From assembly GCF_000725495.1 (NCBI RefSeq), contig NZ_JNZD01000034.1:65327-129326 (forward strand): DNA of 64,000 nucleotides, in the 5' to 3' direction. Below, piece by piece: positions 50,989 through 59,371 of this stretch (the first letter of the stretch is position 1; each line of letters begins with the position of its first letter). The notes below the pieces were generated by a model. The model was not told the origin of the DNA. It saw only the letters and a list, made by a program, of their open reading frames with translations, and did no database searches. The position numbers and the translations under genes are program-made. Source of the DNA: Streptomyces aureus (GTDB lineage: Bacteria > Actinomycetota > Actinomycetes > Streptomycetales > Streptomycetaceae).

Positions 50989-52754
50989 CCGACGCGGCCA
51001 CGAGGACCGGCCGGCCGGCGACGGCCGGCGGTCCTGGGCGGGACGGTGACGGCCGCACCCCCCGGTCGACCCGCACCCCCCGGCCGACCCGGTCGACCCG
51101 GCGCACCCGCCGGACCCGCGGCGACCTGCGGCAGAACGCGGCCCGCTTCGCCCTGATGGCGCTGCCCGTCGCGTTCTTCGCCGTCTTCTTCGCCTACCCG
51201 GTCGCCGCGATCGTCTCGCGCGGGCTGCACGGGGACGGCGGCTGGCAGCTCGGCCGGATCTGGGACGTGGCGACCCGTTCCGACATCCGGCACGTGCTGT
51301 GGTTCACCACCTGGCAGGCGCTGGCCTCGACGGCGCTCACCCTGCTCGTCGCGCTCCCGGGCGCGTACGTCTTCGCGCGCTTCGACTTCCGGGGCAAACA
51401 GGTCCTCAGGGCTGTCGTGACGGTCCCCTTCGTCCTGCCGACCGTGGTCGTCGGTACGGCCTTCCTCGCGCTGGTCGGGCGGGGCGGGCTGCTCGACGAC
51501 CTGTGGGGCGTGCGGCTGGACACCACGGTCTGGGCGATCCTGCTCGCGCACGTCTTCTTCAACTACGCCGTGGTCGTACGGACCGTCGGCGGGCTCTGGT
51601 CGCAGCTCGACCCGCGTCAGGAGGAGGCCGCGCGGGTGCTCGGGGCCTCGCGCCTCGCGGCCTGGCGCCGGGTGACCCTGCCCGCGCTCGGGCCCGCCGT
51701 GGCCGCCGCCGCCCTCATGGTCTTCCTCTTCACCTTCACCTCGTTCGGTGTGGTGCAGATCCTCGGCGGCCCCACCTTCTCGACCCTGGAGGTCGAGATC
51801 TACCGGCAGACCTCCGAGATCTTCGACCTCGCCACCGCCGCGGTGCTCACCATCGTGCAGTTCCTGGCCGTCGGCGCGATCCTCGCCGTGCACGCGGCGA
51901 CCGTCCGGCGGCGGGAGACCGCCCTGCGCCTGGTCGCCCCGGACACCACCGCGCGCCGGCCGCGCGGCACCGGACAGTGGGCGCTCCTCGCCGGAGTCCT
52001 GGTGAGCATCGCCGTCCTGCTCGTGCTGCCGCTCGCGGTCCTCGTCCAGCGGTCCCTCGACGCCCCGGGACTCGGCTACTACCGGGCCCTGACCCACGAC
52101 AACTCGGGGGTCTTCCTCGTCGCCCCGATCGAGGCCGTCGGCAACTCGCTGGAGTACGCGCTCGCCGCCACCGCCATCGCCGTGACCGTCGGCGGTCTGG
52201 CCGCCGTCGCCCTCACCCGGCGGGCCGGCCGGCTGATGCGGGGCTTCGACGCGCTGCTGATGCTCCCGCTCGGCGTCTCCGCGGTGACCGTCGGCTTCGG
52301 GTTCCTGATCGCCCTGGACGAGCCGCCGCTCGATCTGCGGGCGAGCTGGATCCTGGTGCCGCTGGCGCAGGCGCTGGTCGGCGTCCCCTTCGTCGTACGG
52401 ACCATGCTGCCGGTGCTGCGCGCGGTGGACGGGCGGCTGCGGGAGGCCGCGGCCGTGCTCGGGGCGTCGCCGTGGCGGGTGTGGCGCGAGGTCGACCTGC
52501 CGATGGTGCGGCGGGCCCTGCTGATCGCGGCCGGATTCGCCTTCGCCGTCTCCCTCGGGGAGTTCGGGGCGACCGTCTTCATCGCCCGGCCCGACAACCC
52601 GACGCTGCCGGTCGCCGTGGCCCGGCTGCTCGGGCGCGCGGGCGAGCTCAACTACGGCCAGGCCATGGCCCTTTCGACGATCCTGATGGTGGTGTGCGCG
52701 GTGTCGCTGCTGCTGCTGGAGCGGGTACGGACCGACGGGACCGGGGAGTTCTAG
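50985..52754 (+). CDS. thiP: Thiamine ABC transporter permease
   Basis: 589-aa fused permease with two BPD_transp_1 halves and about 12 TM segments. The EAA loops are EEAARVLGASRLAAWRRVTLP and REAAAVLGASPWRVWREVDLP. The first 45 residues are Arg/Thr/Pro-rich and cytoplasmic. GTG 50985 overlaps the thiB stop (GTGA). With ThiB and ThiQ it forms the thiamine importer. Confidence 0.92.
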   Translation: MTDAATRTGRPATAGGPGRDGDGRTPRSTRTPRPTRSTRRTRRTRGDLRQNAARFALMALPVAFFAVFFAYPVAAIVSRGLHGDGGWQLGRIWDVATRSDIRHVLWFTTWQALASTALTLLVALPGAYVFARFDFRGKQVLRAVVTVPFVLPTVVVGTAFLALVGRGGLLDDLWGVRLDTTVWAILLAHVFFNYAVVVRTVGGLWSQLDPRQEEAARVLGASRLAAWRRVTLPALGPAVAAAALMVFLFTFTSFGVVQILGGPTFSTLEVEIYRQTSEIFDLATAAVLTIVQFLAVGAILAVHAATVRRRETALRLVAPDTTARRPRGTGQWALLAGVLVSIAVLLVLPLAVLVQRSLDAPGLGYYRALTHDNSGVFLVAPIEAVGNSLEYALAATAIAVTVGGLAAVALTRRAGRLMRGFDALLMLPLGVSAVTVGFGFLIALDEPPLDLRASWILVPLAQALVGVPFVVRTMLPVLRAVDGRLREAAAVLGASPWRVWREVDLPMVRRALLIAAGFAFAVSLGEFGATVFIARPDNPTLPVAVARLLGRAGELNYGQAMALSTILMVVCAVSLLLLERVRTDGTGEF

Positions 52755-53834
52755 ATGCTGCTGAGCCTTGAGGGCGCGACCGTACGCTTCGGCGGCCGGG
52801 CCGTGCTCGACGCCGTCGACCTCGATGTCACCGAGCACGAGATCGTGTGCGTGCTCGGGCCGAGCGGCAGCGGCAAGTCCACGCTGCTGCGGACGGTGGC
52901 CGGACTACAGCCGCTGGACGCGGGCCGGGTGGTGCTGGACGGACGGGACCAGGCGGGCGTCCCCGCGCACAAGCGGGGCGTGGGCCTGATGTTCCAGGAC
53001 CACCAGCTGTTCCCGCAGCGGGACGTCGGCGGCAACGTCGCCTTCGGGCTGCGGATGCAGGGCACGCCGCGCGGCGGACAGTCGGCGCGGGTGGACGAGC
53101 TGCTGGACCTCGTCGGACTGCCCGGGGCCAGGGGCCGCGCCGTCGCCTCGCTCTCCGGCGGCGAGCAGCAGCGTGTGGCGCTGGCCCGGGCCCTGGCGCC
53201 CCGCCCCCGGCTGCTGATGCTCGACGAACCGCTCGGCCAGCTGGACCGCTCGCTGCGCGAACGACTCGTCGTCGAGCTGCGGGAACTCTTCGGGGAACTG
53301 GGGACGACGGTGCTCGCCGTCACGCACGACCAGGGCGAGGCATTCGCGCTCGCCGACCGGGTCGTGGTGATGCGCGACGGGCGCATCGCCCAGTCCGGCA
53401 CACCGCTGGAGGTCTGGCAGCGGCCCGCGGACGCCTTCGTGGCCCGCTTCCTCGGCTTCGACAACGTGGTGGAGGCGACGGTGGGCGCCACCACGGCCGA
53501 CACCCCCTGGGGCCCGGTCCCGGTGCCCGGAGGTTCCGCCCAGGGGCCCGGCACGCTCCTGGTCCGGCCCGCCGGGGTGCGGCTGAGCGCCGCGGGGGAG
53601 GGGCTGCGCTGCACGGTGGCCGCCCGCACCTTCCGGGGCACCCACGTCGCCGTACAGCTCCAGCCGGAGGGGGCGCCCCGGCTGGAGGCGGCGTGCGCGC
53701 TGCGGGACGCGCCGGAGCCGGGGGACGTGGTCGGGGTGCGCTTCGACGCCGCCGAGGTCGTCGTCCTCGGGGCTCCGGATCCTTTCTCGGCGCTCGGGGC
53801 GCGGGCCGTCGTGAAGGACCCGGTGGCCGGCTGA
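52755..53834 (+). CDS. thiQ: Thiamine ABC transporter ATP-binding protein
   Basis: 359-aa ATPase. Walker A GPSGSGKSTLL, Q-loop MFQDHQLFP, signature LSGGEQQRVALARAL, Walker B LLMLDEPLGQLD and H-loop VTHDQGEAFA are intact. A C-terminal TOBE-like regulatory domain follows (LLVRPAGVRLSAAG). The ATG directly follows the thiP stop. A hairpin ends the operon. Confidence 0.92.
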   Translation: MLLSLEGATVRFGGRAVLDAVDLDVTEHEIVCVLGPSGSGKSTLLRTVAGLQPLDAGRVVLDGRDQAGVPAHKRGVGLMFQDHQLFPQRDVGGNVAFGLRMQGTPRGGQSARVDELLDLVGLPGARGRAVASLSGGEQQRVALARALAPRPRLLMLDEPLGQLDRSLRERLVVELRELFGELGTTVLAVTHDQGEAFALADRVVVMRDGRIAQSGTPLEVWQRPADAFVARFLGFDNVVEATVGATTADTPWGPVPVPGGSAQGPGTLLVRPAGVRLSAAGEGLRCTVAARTFRGTHVAVQLQPEGAPRLEAACALRDAPEPGDVVGVRFDAAEVVVLGAPDPFSALGARAVVKDPVAG

Positions 53835-53856
53835 GCGCGCCCTGCCCGGACAGCCG

Positions 53857-53889
53857 TGTGGCCCGCCCCCTCGACGGGGGCGGGCCACA
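53857..53889. terminator. Terminator after thiQ
   Basis: A perfect 14-bp stem (53857-53870 with 53876-53889) has a 5-base loop, between thiQ and the convergent surface-protein gene. Confidence 0.85.
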
Positions 53890-53913
53890 GGCTTCGTCCG
53901 GACGGACCGTGGG

Positions 53914-54603
53914 TCAGCCGGTCTTCGAGGCGCCGCGGCGGCGCATGCCGAAGAAGACCGCTCCGCCACCGACGAGGACGAACGCACCGGCGATGCCGGC
54001 GATCATCGGGGTGTTGGAGTTCGCACCGGTCTCGGCGAGGTTGGACTCACCGGCGGCGGCGGACGGCTGGTTGTCGCCCGGGGTGGCCGGAGCGGCGCTG
54101 CTCTCCGAGTCGGAGGGGCTCGCCGAGTCCGAGGGGGTGTCCGAGGGGGCGGACTCCGAGGGCTCGGGGCTCGTCGACGGGGACGGGGACTCCGACTTCG
54201 TGGAGCAGGCCTCGTCCTTCGTCACCAGGTTCGGCGAGATGTCCTTGTCCACGATGTTCGGGACGCTCACGTGGATGCGGTACTCGGCCTTGGGCGCCCA
54301 GTCCTCCGAGAAGGAGATGGTGGCGCCGTCCTTGCTGCCGGTGACCTTCTGGGCGGTGCCGACCTGGCGCGCGTCGGCGCCGTTCGACTCCAGGAAGACC
54401 GTGACGGTGGCCTCCTTGGCGGAGGCGTCGATGTCGGTCACGGTGATGATGCCCTTCCCGTTGCCGTCACAGGTGGCGGCGGCCGAGAAGTCCTTGATGC
54501 TGCAAGCGAGTGCGTTGCCGGCGACGCCGAGCGCGAGCGCGGCAGAGGCGGAGGCAACGCCGAGGATTCGCACGGAACGTGCGGTGCGTCGAGATATGGA
54601 CAC
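53914..54603 (-). CDS. Sortase-anchored surface protein (LAETG)
   Basis: 229-aa cell-wall protein. A signal peptide (RILGVASASAALALGVAGNA) is followed by a small beta-rich domain with a Cys pair (LACSIKDFSAAATCDGNGKG), a Ser/Pro/Asp-rich stalk (about 135-185), the sorting signal LAETG, a TM (MIAGIAGAFVLVGGGAVFFG) and RRR. LAxTG is the motif used by class E sortases in Streptomyces. GTG 54603 has AAGGG upstream. Confidence 0.9.
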   Translation of the reverse strand: MSISRRTARSVRILGVASASAALALGVAGNALACSIKDFSAAATCDGNGKGIITVTDIDASAKEATVTVFLESNGADARQVGTAQKVTGSKDGATISFSEDWAPKAEYRIHVSVPNIVDKDISPNLVTKDEACSTKSESPSPSTSPEPSESAPSDTPSDSASPSDSESSAAPATPGDNQPSAAAGESNLAETGANSNTPMIAGIAGAFVLVGGGAVFFGMRRRGASKTG

Positions 54604-54760
54604 GATTGCCCTTCACAGGTTGCGCAACTGCGGGGGGTGTTGGGGGATTTGCTGTGAATCATTCCAGCAACAGGGCCCCCAGCGGTTTCACAGGTTTATA
54701 AGTGCGGCCTAAGGGCTGTCAATGTGTAGGCCCCGCCTCGGGGTTGGCTTTGCCGAGTCG

Positions 54761-55876
54761 TTAACCTCCCAGGTGTTTGAGCGCCTGCGGAGCGTCATCA
54801 ACGCCCTCGACGAGGGCGATCCGGGCCTCCATCGCCCGGTCCCGGGCCAGCGACTTGAGCAGCTCCCAGGCCGGATACCGCTCGGTCCAGTGCGCCCGGT
54901 CCACCAGGACCATGGGGGTCGGTTCGCCCCTGGAGCCGTAGAAGTTGGGCGTCGCGTTGTCGAAGATCTCCTGTACGGTCCCGGCGGCGCCCGGCAGGAA
55001 GACGACTCCCGCGTTCGAGCGGGACAGCAGCCCGTCCTCGCGGGTCGCGTTGGCAAAGTACTTGGCGATGTGCGCGGCGAACGCGTTGGGCGGCTCGTGG
55101 CCGTAGAACCAGGTCGGGACCCCGACCGAGGGTCCGCCCGAGGGCCAGCGCTCGCGCACCTCGAAGGCGGCGCGCGCCCAGTCGGTGACGGACGGGGTGA
55201 AGGAGGGGGCGGCGGCCAGCACGCGCAGCGCCTCGTCGAGCATGCCGTCGTCGAACGGGGCCGCGTACGCGCCGAGGTTCGCCGCCTCCATGGCGCCGGG
55301 GCCGCCGCCGGTGGCGACCACGAGACCGGAACGGGCCAGGGTGCGGCCGAGCCGCGCGGCCCCGGCGTAGGCCTCCGTGCCGCGTTCCATCTGGTGACCG
55401 CCCATCACGCCCACCACCCGGGCGCCGGCGAGGAGTTCGTCGAGGGCGTCCGAGACGGAGTCGTCGTGCAGCGCGCGGACCGCCGAGGCGAATATGTCGC
55501 CGTCGGCCCGGGTTTGCCGGAACCAGGCGTACGCGCGGGCGTCGGGCGTCGACTCGTACCCCGCGTCGAGCGAGGCGAACAGCTCGTCGGGGGAGTAGAG
55601 ACGGCCGCGGTACGGGTCGAGGGGGAGGCCGGGTACGGGCGGGAAGACGAGGGCGCCCGAGAGCCGGACCCGCGTCTCCGCCTCCGGCTCCATCGGGCAG
55701 CCGAGGAACACGGCGCCCGCCGTCTCCGCGGACCGCAGCTCCCGCGTACGGCCTGTCAGATCGACGGCCTGGACCCGGAATCCGGCGAGCGAACCGCCCG
55801 CCGAGACGGCCTCGTCGAACTCGTCGAGGGATTCGATCTCATGGTCGTGGGACACGCGAAGAGGAGTCATGGACAC
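54761..55876 (-). CDS. LOG-family / Rossmann nucleotide-binding protein
   Basis: 371-aa protein with the two LOG-family motifs: VVATGGGPGAMEAANLGAY and GVVFLPGAAGTVQEIFDN (PGGxGTxxE-type). LOG proteins are phosphoribohydrolases related to cytokinin activation or nucleotide cleanup; the 140-residue N-terminal extension is specific to this subgroup. GTG 55876 or ATG 55870 could be the start; a TAGCAT element just upstream suggests a short or absent leader. Confidence 0.8.
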   Translation of the reverse strand: MSMTPLRVSHDHEIESLDEFDEAVSAGGSLAGFRVQAVDLTGRTRELRSAETAGAVFLGCPMEPEAETRVRLSGALVFPPVPGLPLDPYRGRLYSPDELFASLDAGYESTPDARAYAWFRQTRADGDIFASAVRALHDDSVSDALDELLAGARVVGVMGGHQMERGTEAYAGAARLGRTLARSGLVVATGGGPGAMEAANLGAYAAPFDDGMLDEALRVLAAAPSFTPSVTDWARAAFEVRERWPSGGPSVGVPTWFYGHEPPNAFAAHIAKYFANATREDGLLSRSNAGVVFLPGAAGTVQEIFDNATPNFYGSRGEPTPMVLVDRAHWTERYPAWELLKSLARDRAMEARIALVEGVDDAPQALKHLGG

Positions 55877-55939
55877 GCCGCCATGCTAGGGGCTGCCGCC
55901 CGGGGAACCAGGGTCCGGGCGACCGGCGCCGACATCTCA

Positions 55940-56170
55940 CCCCCGGCCCGCGGCATCCTGCTCCGAGTCCGAGTCCGAGTCCGGCACCCGACCCTGGCAT
56001 CCGACTCCGGCACCCGGCACCGAACCCGCACCCGGCACCGAACCGGCACTCGCCATCGCACCGGCACCCGGCTGCGACACCGGCACCCGGCTCCGGCGCC
56101 GCCACACCTGACTCCGACTCCGGCGCCTGACTCTGATTCCGACTCCGACACCGGGATCCGACTCCAGGAC
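55940..56170. repeat. Degenerate short-period repeat tract
   Basis: A run of mixed units such as GAGTCCGAGTCC, CACCCGGCACCG and GACTCCGACTCCG fills the gap between the LOG-family gene and the VOC gene. No gene is convincing within it. Confidence 0.75.
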
Positions 56171-56252
56171 CCGGGCCGGAGTGCCGGGGTATGCGGAGGG
56201 GCCGGTGCGCGGACCCCCGTGCCGCGCTCCGGCCCCGTCCGGTCGGTGCGGT

Positions 56253-56660
56253 TCAGCCCTGGACCGCCGCCGGGTCCATCCACATGACCTCCCAGGTGTG
56301 GCCGTCCAGGTCGTCGAAGGCGCGGCCGTACATGAAGCCCTGGTCCTGTGTCTCGCCGGTTCCCGAACCGCCCGCCGCGATGGCGGCGTCGACCAGCTCG
56401 TCGACCTTCTCGCGGCTCTCGGCGCTCAGACACAGCAGCACCTCGCTGGTCTTCGTCGCGTCCGCGATCTCCTTCTTGGTGAAGTCCGCGTAGCGCGGCT
56501 TGCTCAGCAGCATCGCGATGATCGTGTCGCTGATCACCACACAGGCGCAGTCGTCCGTGGAGAACTGGGGGTTGATCCCGTAGCCGAGCTCCGTGAAGAA
56601 CCTGCGCGAGGCGGCGACGTCGGACACGGGCAGGTTCACGAAGATCATCTGCTGGTACAT
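56253..56660 (-). CDS. VOC-family (glyoxalase-like) protein
   Basis: 135-aa vicinal-oxygen-chelate protein with two beta-alpha-beta-beta-beta modules: FVNLPVSDVAASRRFFTELG and, at the end, GRAFDDLDGHTWEVMWMD. Related proteins bind metal and may act in resistance or detoxification; the substrate is unknown. GGAGAACC precedes the ATG. Confidence 0.9.
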   Translation of the reverse strand: MYQQMIFVNLPVSDVAASRRFFTELGYGINPQFSTDDCACVVISDTIIAMLLSKPRYADFTKKEIADATKTSEVLLCLSAESREKVDELVDAAIAAGGSGTGETQDQGFMYGRAFDDLDGHTWEVMWMDPAAVQG

Positions 56661-56780
56661 ACGAGGTTCTCCCGTCGGTGTGGTGCGGTTCGCAGGGGTA
56701 GACCGGGGACCCGTGCGGAAGTCATCGGCCGGGCGCGGGATTTCTCCCGGGGAATCGCGCCCGGCCGGTCCCCGGGCCGG

Positions 56781-58394
56781 TCAGCCGATCAGCGGCAGCG
56801 CGGCCAGTTCGGCGACCGCCCAGGTCAGCGGCGCGAACGCGGCGAACAGCGCCCCCGTCCGCAGCGCCGCCGCACCGCGCAGCATCGATGCGGGCGCCCC
56901 CAGCCGCAGCAGGGCCGCCGTGGTGTCGGCACGGGCCTGCTTCGCCTCCACCGCCGCCGTCGCCAGCGTCAGCAGCGTGCACCCGGCCACCAGCAGTGCG
57001 CCGAGCGTGGTCAGCGGACCGAACGCGGGCCGGGCGCCGGTGTACAGCGCCGTCACGGCGAAGGCGCCCGACGCCACCGCGCACACCACTCCGAGCGGCT
57101 GCCCGATGCGCCGCGCCTCCGCCTGCAGCGCCCGCCCGGCCAGCAGCCGCAGCGCGCCGGGACGGACCGCCTGGAGCAGCCATCCGCACAGATACGTGAT
57201 CGCGGGCCCGGCGATGGCCAGTCCGACCGCCGTCAGCACCCAGCCGAGGAGCACCCCGGCCGGTCCGCCGACGAACCCGCCGGGCAGCGCGAGCGCGGGC
57301 GCGGGTCCCGAGCGGCTCGCGTACGTCTCCACGGCCAGCCCCGCGGCCAGCGTGGCCGCGCCCCAGGGGAGCCCGTTCGGGCAGGTCTGCGGGGCCGTCG
57401 GCCGACGGGAGCCGGCCTCGGTGGCCCGGCGCAGTTCCGGACGGGTCCAGGGGACGGACGCGCCCTCGTACGCCAGAGCCGGCCCCTCGCCCGTGTAGGG
57501 GACGTCCATGAACGCGTACGACGGGTTCGGCCCGGTCCAGTCCGCCGGACCCTCCTCGGCTGCGGGCCGCCGGACCTCCCCGGTGGCGTACGCCTCGGCG
57601 GTCCAGTGGAAATCGGGGCCGGCGCCGCCGTCCGGTCCGGGGGTGCCCGGGTCGGCCGTCGGCAGGACGGCGCCACCGGTGCCGGCGGCGTCCCGGAACC
57701 CGTCACCCGTCCCGGTCACGGTGAGCCCCTCGGCGCCCTGGGCCGCGGAGACCGCGGACCCGGCCGGAACACCGGCCGCGGGCCGTCCGCCGAGAGCGGC
57801 TGCCCCGGGAGCGCTCGCGGCCGCCTTCTGCCGCGCCGAGAGCCAGGTCCGGCCGTACGACCACGTCCCGCGCGCCTGCCCCTTGCCCCGTGGGCGCAGG
57901 GCGAGGGCGGCGGAAGCGGAGGCGGCGGCCGGCACCAGCGCGAGCAGGGTCAGGGCCGCGGGCAGCGGCAGGGACTGGCCGGAGGCGAGGAAGTCCGTCG
58001 CCGACCCGCCGGACTGGACGCCGGTCAGGTCGCCCCGCAGCTGGAGGAAGAGGGCGAGGGCGAGCAGCGATCCGAGGAGGGTGGACAGGGCGGTGGTGGC
58101 GGCGGAGAGCGCCATCAGCCGACCAGGACCGAGCCCGATGGCGGACAGGCCGGGCCGGGGCCGGGTGGCGGGGTCGGTACGGGCCACCGCGACGGCGAAG
58201 TAGACCGTGGCGGCGAGGGGGGCGACGCACCAGGCCAGGCGCAGCGCGCCGGAGGTCGAGGCGTCCGGATGGCTCATCGCGTACCCCATGGTGCACAGCA
58301 GCAGGAACCCGGTGCCCGCGGAGGCGGCGGCGACCAGGAGCCGGCGGAGCTGGACGAGGGGACCCGCAGCGCGGGCTAGACGGAGAGCGAGCAC
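56781..58394 (-). CDS. FtsX-like ABC transporter permease
   Basis: 537-aa membrane protein with TM segments at the N-terminus (LLLCTMGYAMSH, CVAPLAATVYFAVAVA), mid part (LMALSAATTALSTLLGSLL, LPAALTLLALVPAAASASAA) and C-terminus (ITYLCGWLLQAV, GVVCAVASGAFAVTALY, LGALLVAGCTLLTLA). A disordered region of about 150 residues rich in Gly/Pro/Ala lies between them. GTG 58394 is chosen because GGAAGG precedes it and it overlaps the ATPase stop by 19 bases; the longer frame above is the antisense of the ATPase gene. Confidence 0.8.
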   Translation of the reverse strand: MLALRLARAAGPLVQLRRLLVAAASAGTGFLLLCTMGYAMSHPDASTSGALRLAWCVAPLAATVYFAVAVARTDPATRPRPGLSAIGLGPGRLMALSAATTALSTLLGSLLALALFLQLRGDLTGVQSGGSATDFLASGQSLPLPAALTLLALVPAAASASAALALRPRGKGQARGTWSYGRTWLSARQKAAASAPGAAALGGRPAAGVPAGSAVSAAQGAEGLTVTGTGDGFRDAAGTGGAVLPTADPGTPGPDGGAGPDFHWTAEAYATGEVRRPAAEEGPADWTGPNPSYAFMDVPYTGEGPALAYEGASVPWTRPELRRATEAGSRRPTAPQTCPNGLPWGAATLAAGLAVETYASRSGPAPALALPGGFVGGPAGVLLGWVLTAVGLAIAGPAITYLCGWLLQAVRPGALRLLAGRALQAEARRIGQPLGVVCAVASGAFAVTALYTGARPAFGPLTTLGALLVAGCTLLTLATAAVEAKQARADTTAALLRLGAPASMLRGAAALRTGALFAAFAPLTWAVAELAALPLIG

Positions 58395-59113
58395 GCGGCC
58401 CGGCCTTCCGCCTCGGCGACCGGGGGCAGATGGACGGTGTTCACGCGCCGTCCGTCGAGCAGGGACACCGTGCGGTCGGCGAGGGCCGTGGCGGCGGGGT
58501 CCTGGGTGGCCAGCACGACGGTGATGCCGTGCGAGCGGGCCGCCGAGGTGAGGGTGCGCAGCACGTGGGCCTGGTCGGCGCGGTGCAGCGGCGCGGTCGG
58601 CTCGTCGGCGAACAGCACGGAGGGGGCGGGGGCGATGGCGCGGGCGACGGCCACGCGCTGCCGCTCGGACTGGAGCAGGCGGTGCGGGCGCTTGCGGGCG
58701 CAGTCGCCGATGTCCAGCCGCGTCAGCCACTCCAGGGCGGCGGTCTTGGCGTCCCGGCGGGTCCAGCCGCGCAGCATCAGGGGCAGGGCGGTGTTCTCCC
58801 AGGCGTTCAGTTCGGGGATCAGCGTCGGGACGGGGTCGATCCAGCCGAACCGGTCCCGGCGCAGCCGCTCGCGGGTGAGCCGGCCCATGGTGTGCACGGG
58901 CGTGCTGTTGAACCAGACCTCGCCCCGCTGCGGCAGGAGCTGGCCGGACAGGCAGTGCAGGAGGGTCGTCTTGCCGCTGCCGCGCGGGCCGCCGACGGCG
59001 AGGATCTCGCCCTCACGGACACCGAGCGAGACTCCGCTGAGCGCGGGCGAGCCGTTGTGCTCGACGTGCAGGGCGCGAGCCCAGAGCACGTCGTTGTCGG
59101 GCGGGGCCACCAT
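58376..59113 (-). CDS. ABC transporter ATP-binding protein with degenerate signature
   Basis: 245-aa ATPase of the MacB/LolD-like group. Walker A GGPRGSGKTTLL, Walker B SVLFADEPTAPL and H-loop-like VVLATQDPAA (Gln in place of His) are seen. The signature LSGGQ is replaced by LLQSERQRVAVARAIA, although the following Arg-rich helix is kept. Activity may be weak or depend on a partner half. ATG 59113 has GAGG 8 bases upstream; GTG 59122 is the alternative. It is coupled to the permease. Confidence 0.85.
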   Translation of the reverse strand: MVAPPDNDVLWARALHVEHNGSPALSGVSLGVREGEILAVGGPRGSGKTTLLHCLSGQLLPQRGEVWFNSTPVHTMGRLTRERLRRDRFGWIDPVPTLIPELNAWENTALPLMLRGWTRRDAKTAALEWLTRLDIGDCARKRPHRLLQSERQRVAVARAIAPAPSVLFADEPTAPLHRADQAHVLRTLTSAARSHGITVVLATQDPAATALADRTVSLLDGRRVNTVHLPPVAEAEGRAACSLSV

Positions 59114-59170
59114 CGCGTACACCTCGTTCGGATCTGATGTGCCGAGCCGGGCGTCCTCCTCGAGGGCGCT

Positions 59171-59192
59171 CGTTCCCCCGGACGGGGGAACG
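59171..59192. promoter_or_regulatory. Hairpin upstream of ABC ATPase gene
   Basis: CGTTCCCCC (59171-59179) and GGGGGAACG (59184-59192) form a 9-bp stem with a 4-base loop, 58 bases upstream of the ATPase start. It may be an operator or a leader structure. Confidence 0.5.
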
Positions 59193-59371
59193 AAGGCAGG
59201 GCCGATCGGTTACAGGGCACGCTAAGGAGTCGGGGCCCGGCGGCCGGACAGCACGCGGCCCCGGGCCGCCCATTCTCACTCGAACGGGCGCCACCGGGGC
59301 CGGTGTTGGTCAGCCGTACGGAAGACCGGCCCGCCCGGGGGAGGGGGCGGGGCCGGGTGCACGGCACGGGA

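Noticed and set aside
54722..56287. 521-codon plus-strand frame across the LOG-family gene
   Set aside because: Antisense shadow that continues into the short-period repeat tract.
56181..58379. 732-codon plus-strand frame across VOC and permease genes
   Set aside because: Arg/Gly/Pro-rich and antisense to genes with clear motifs.
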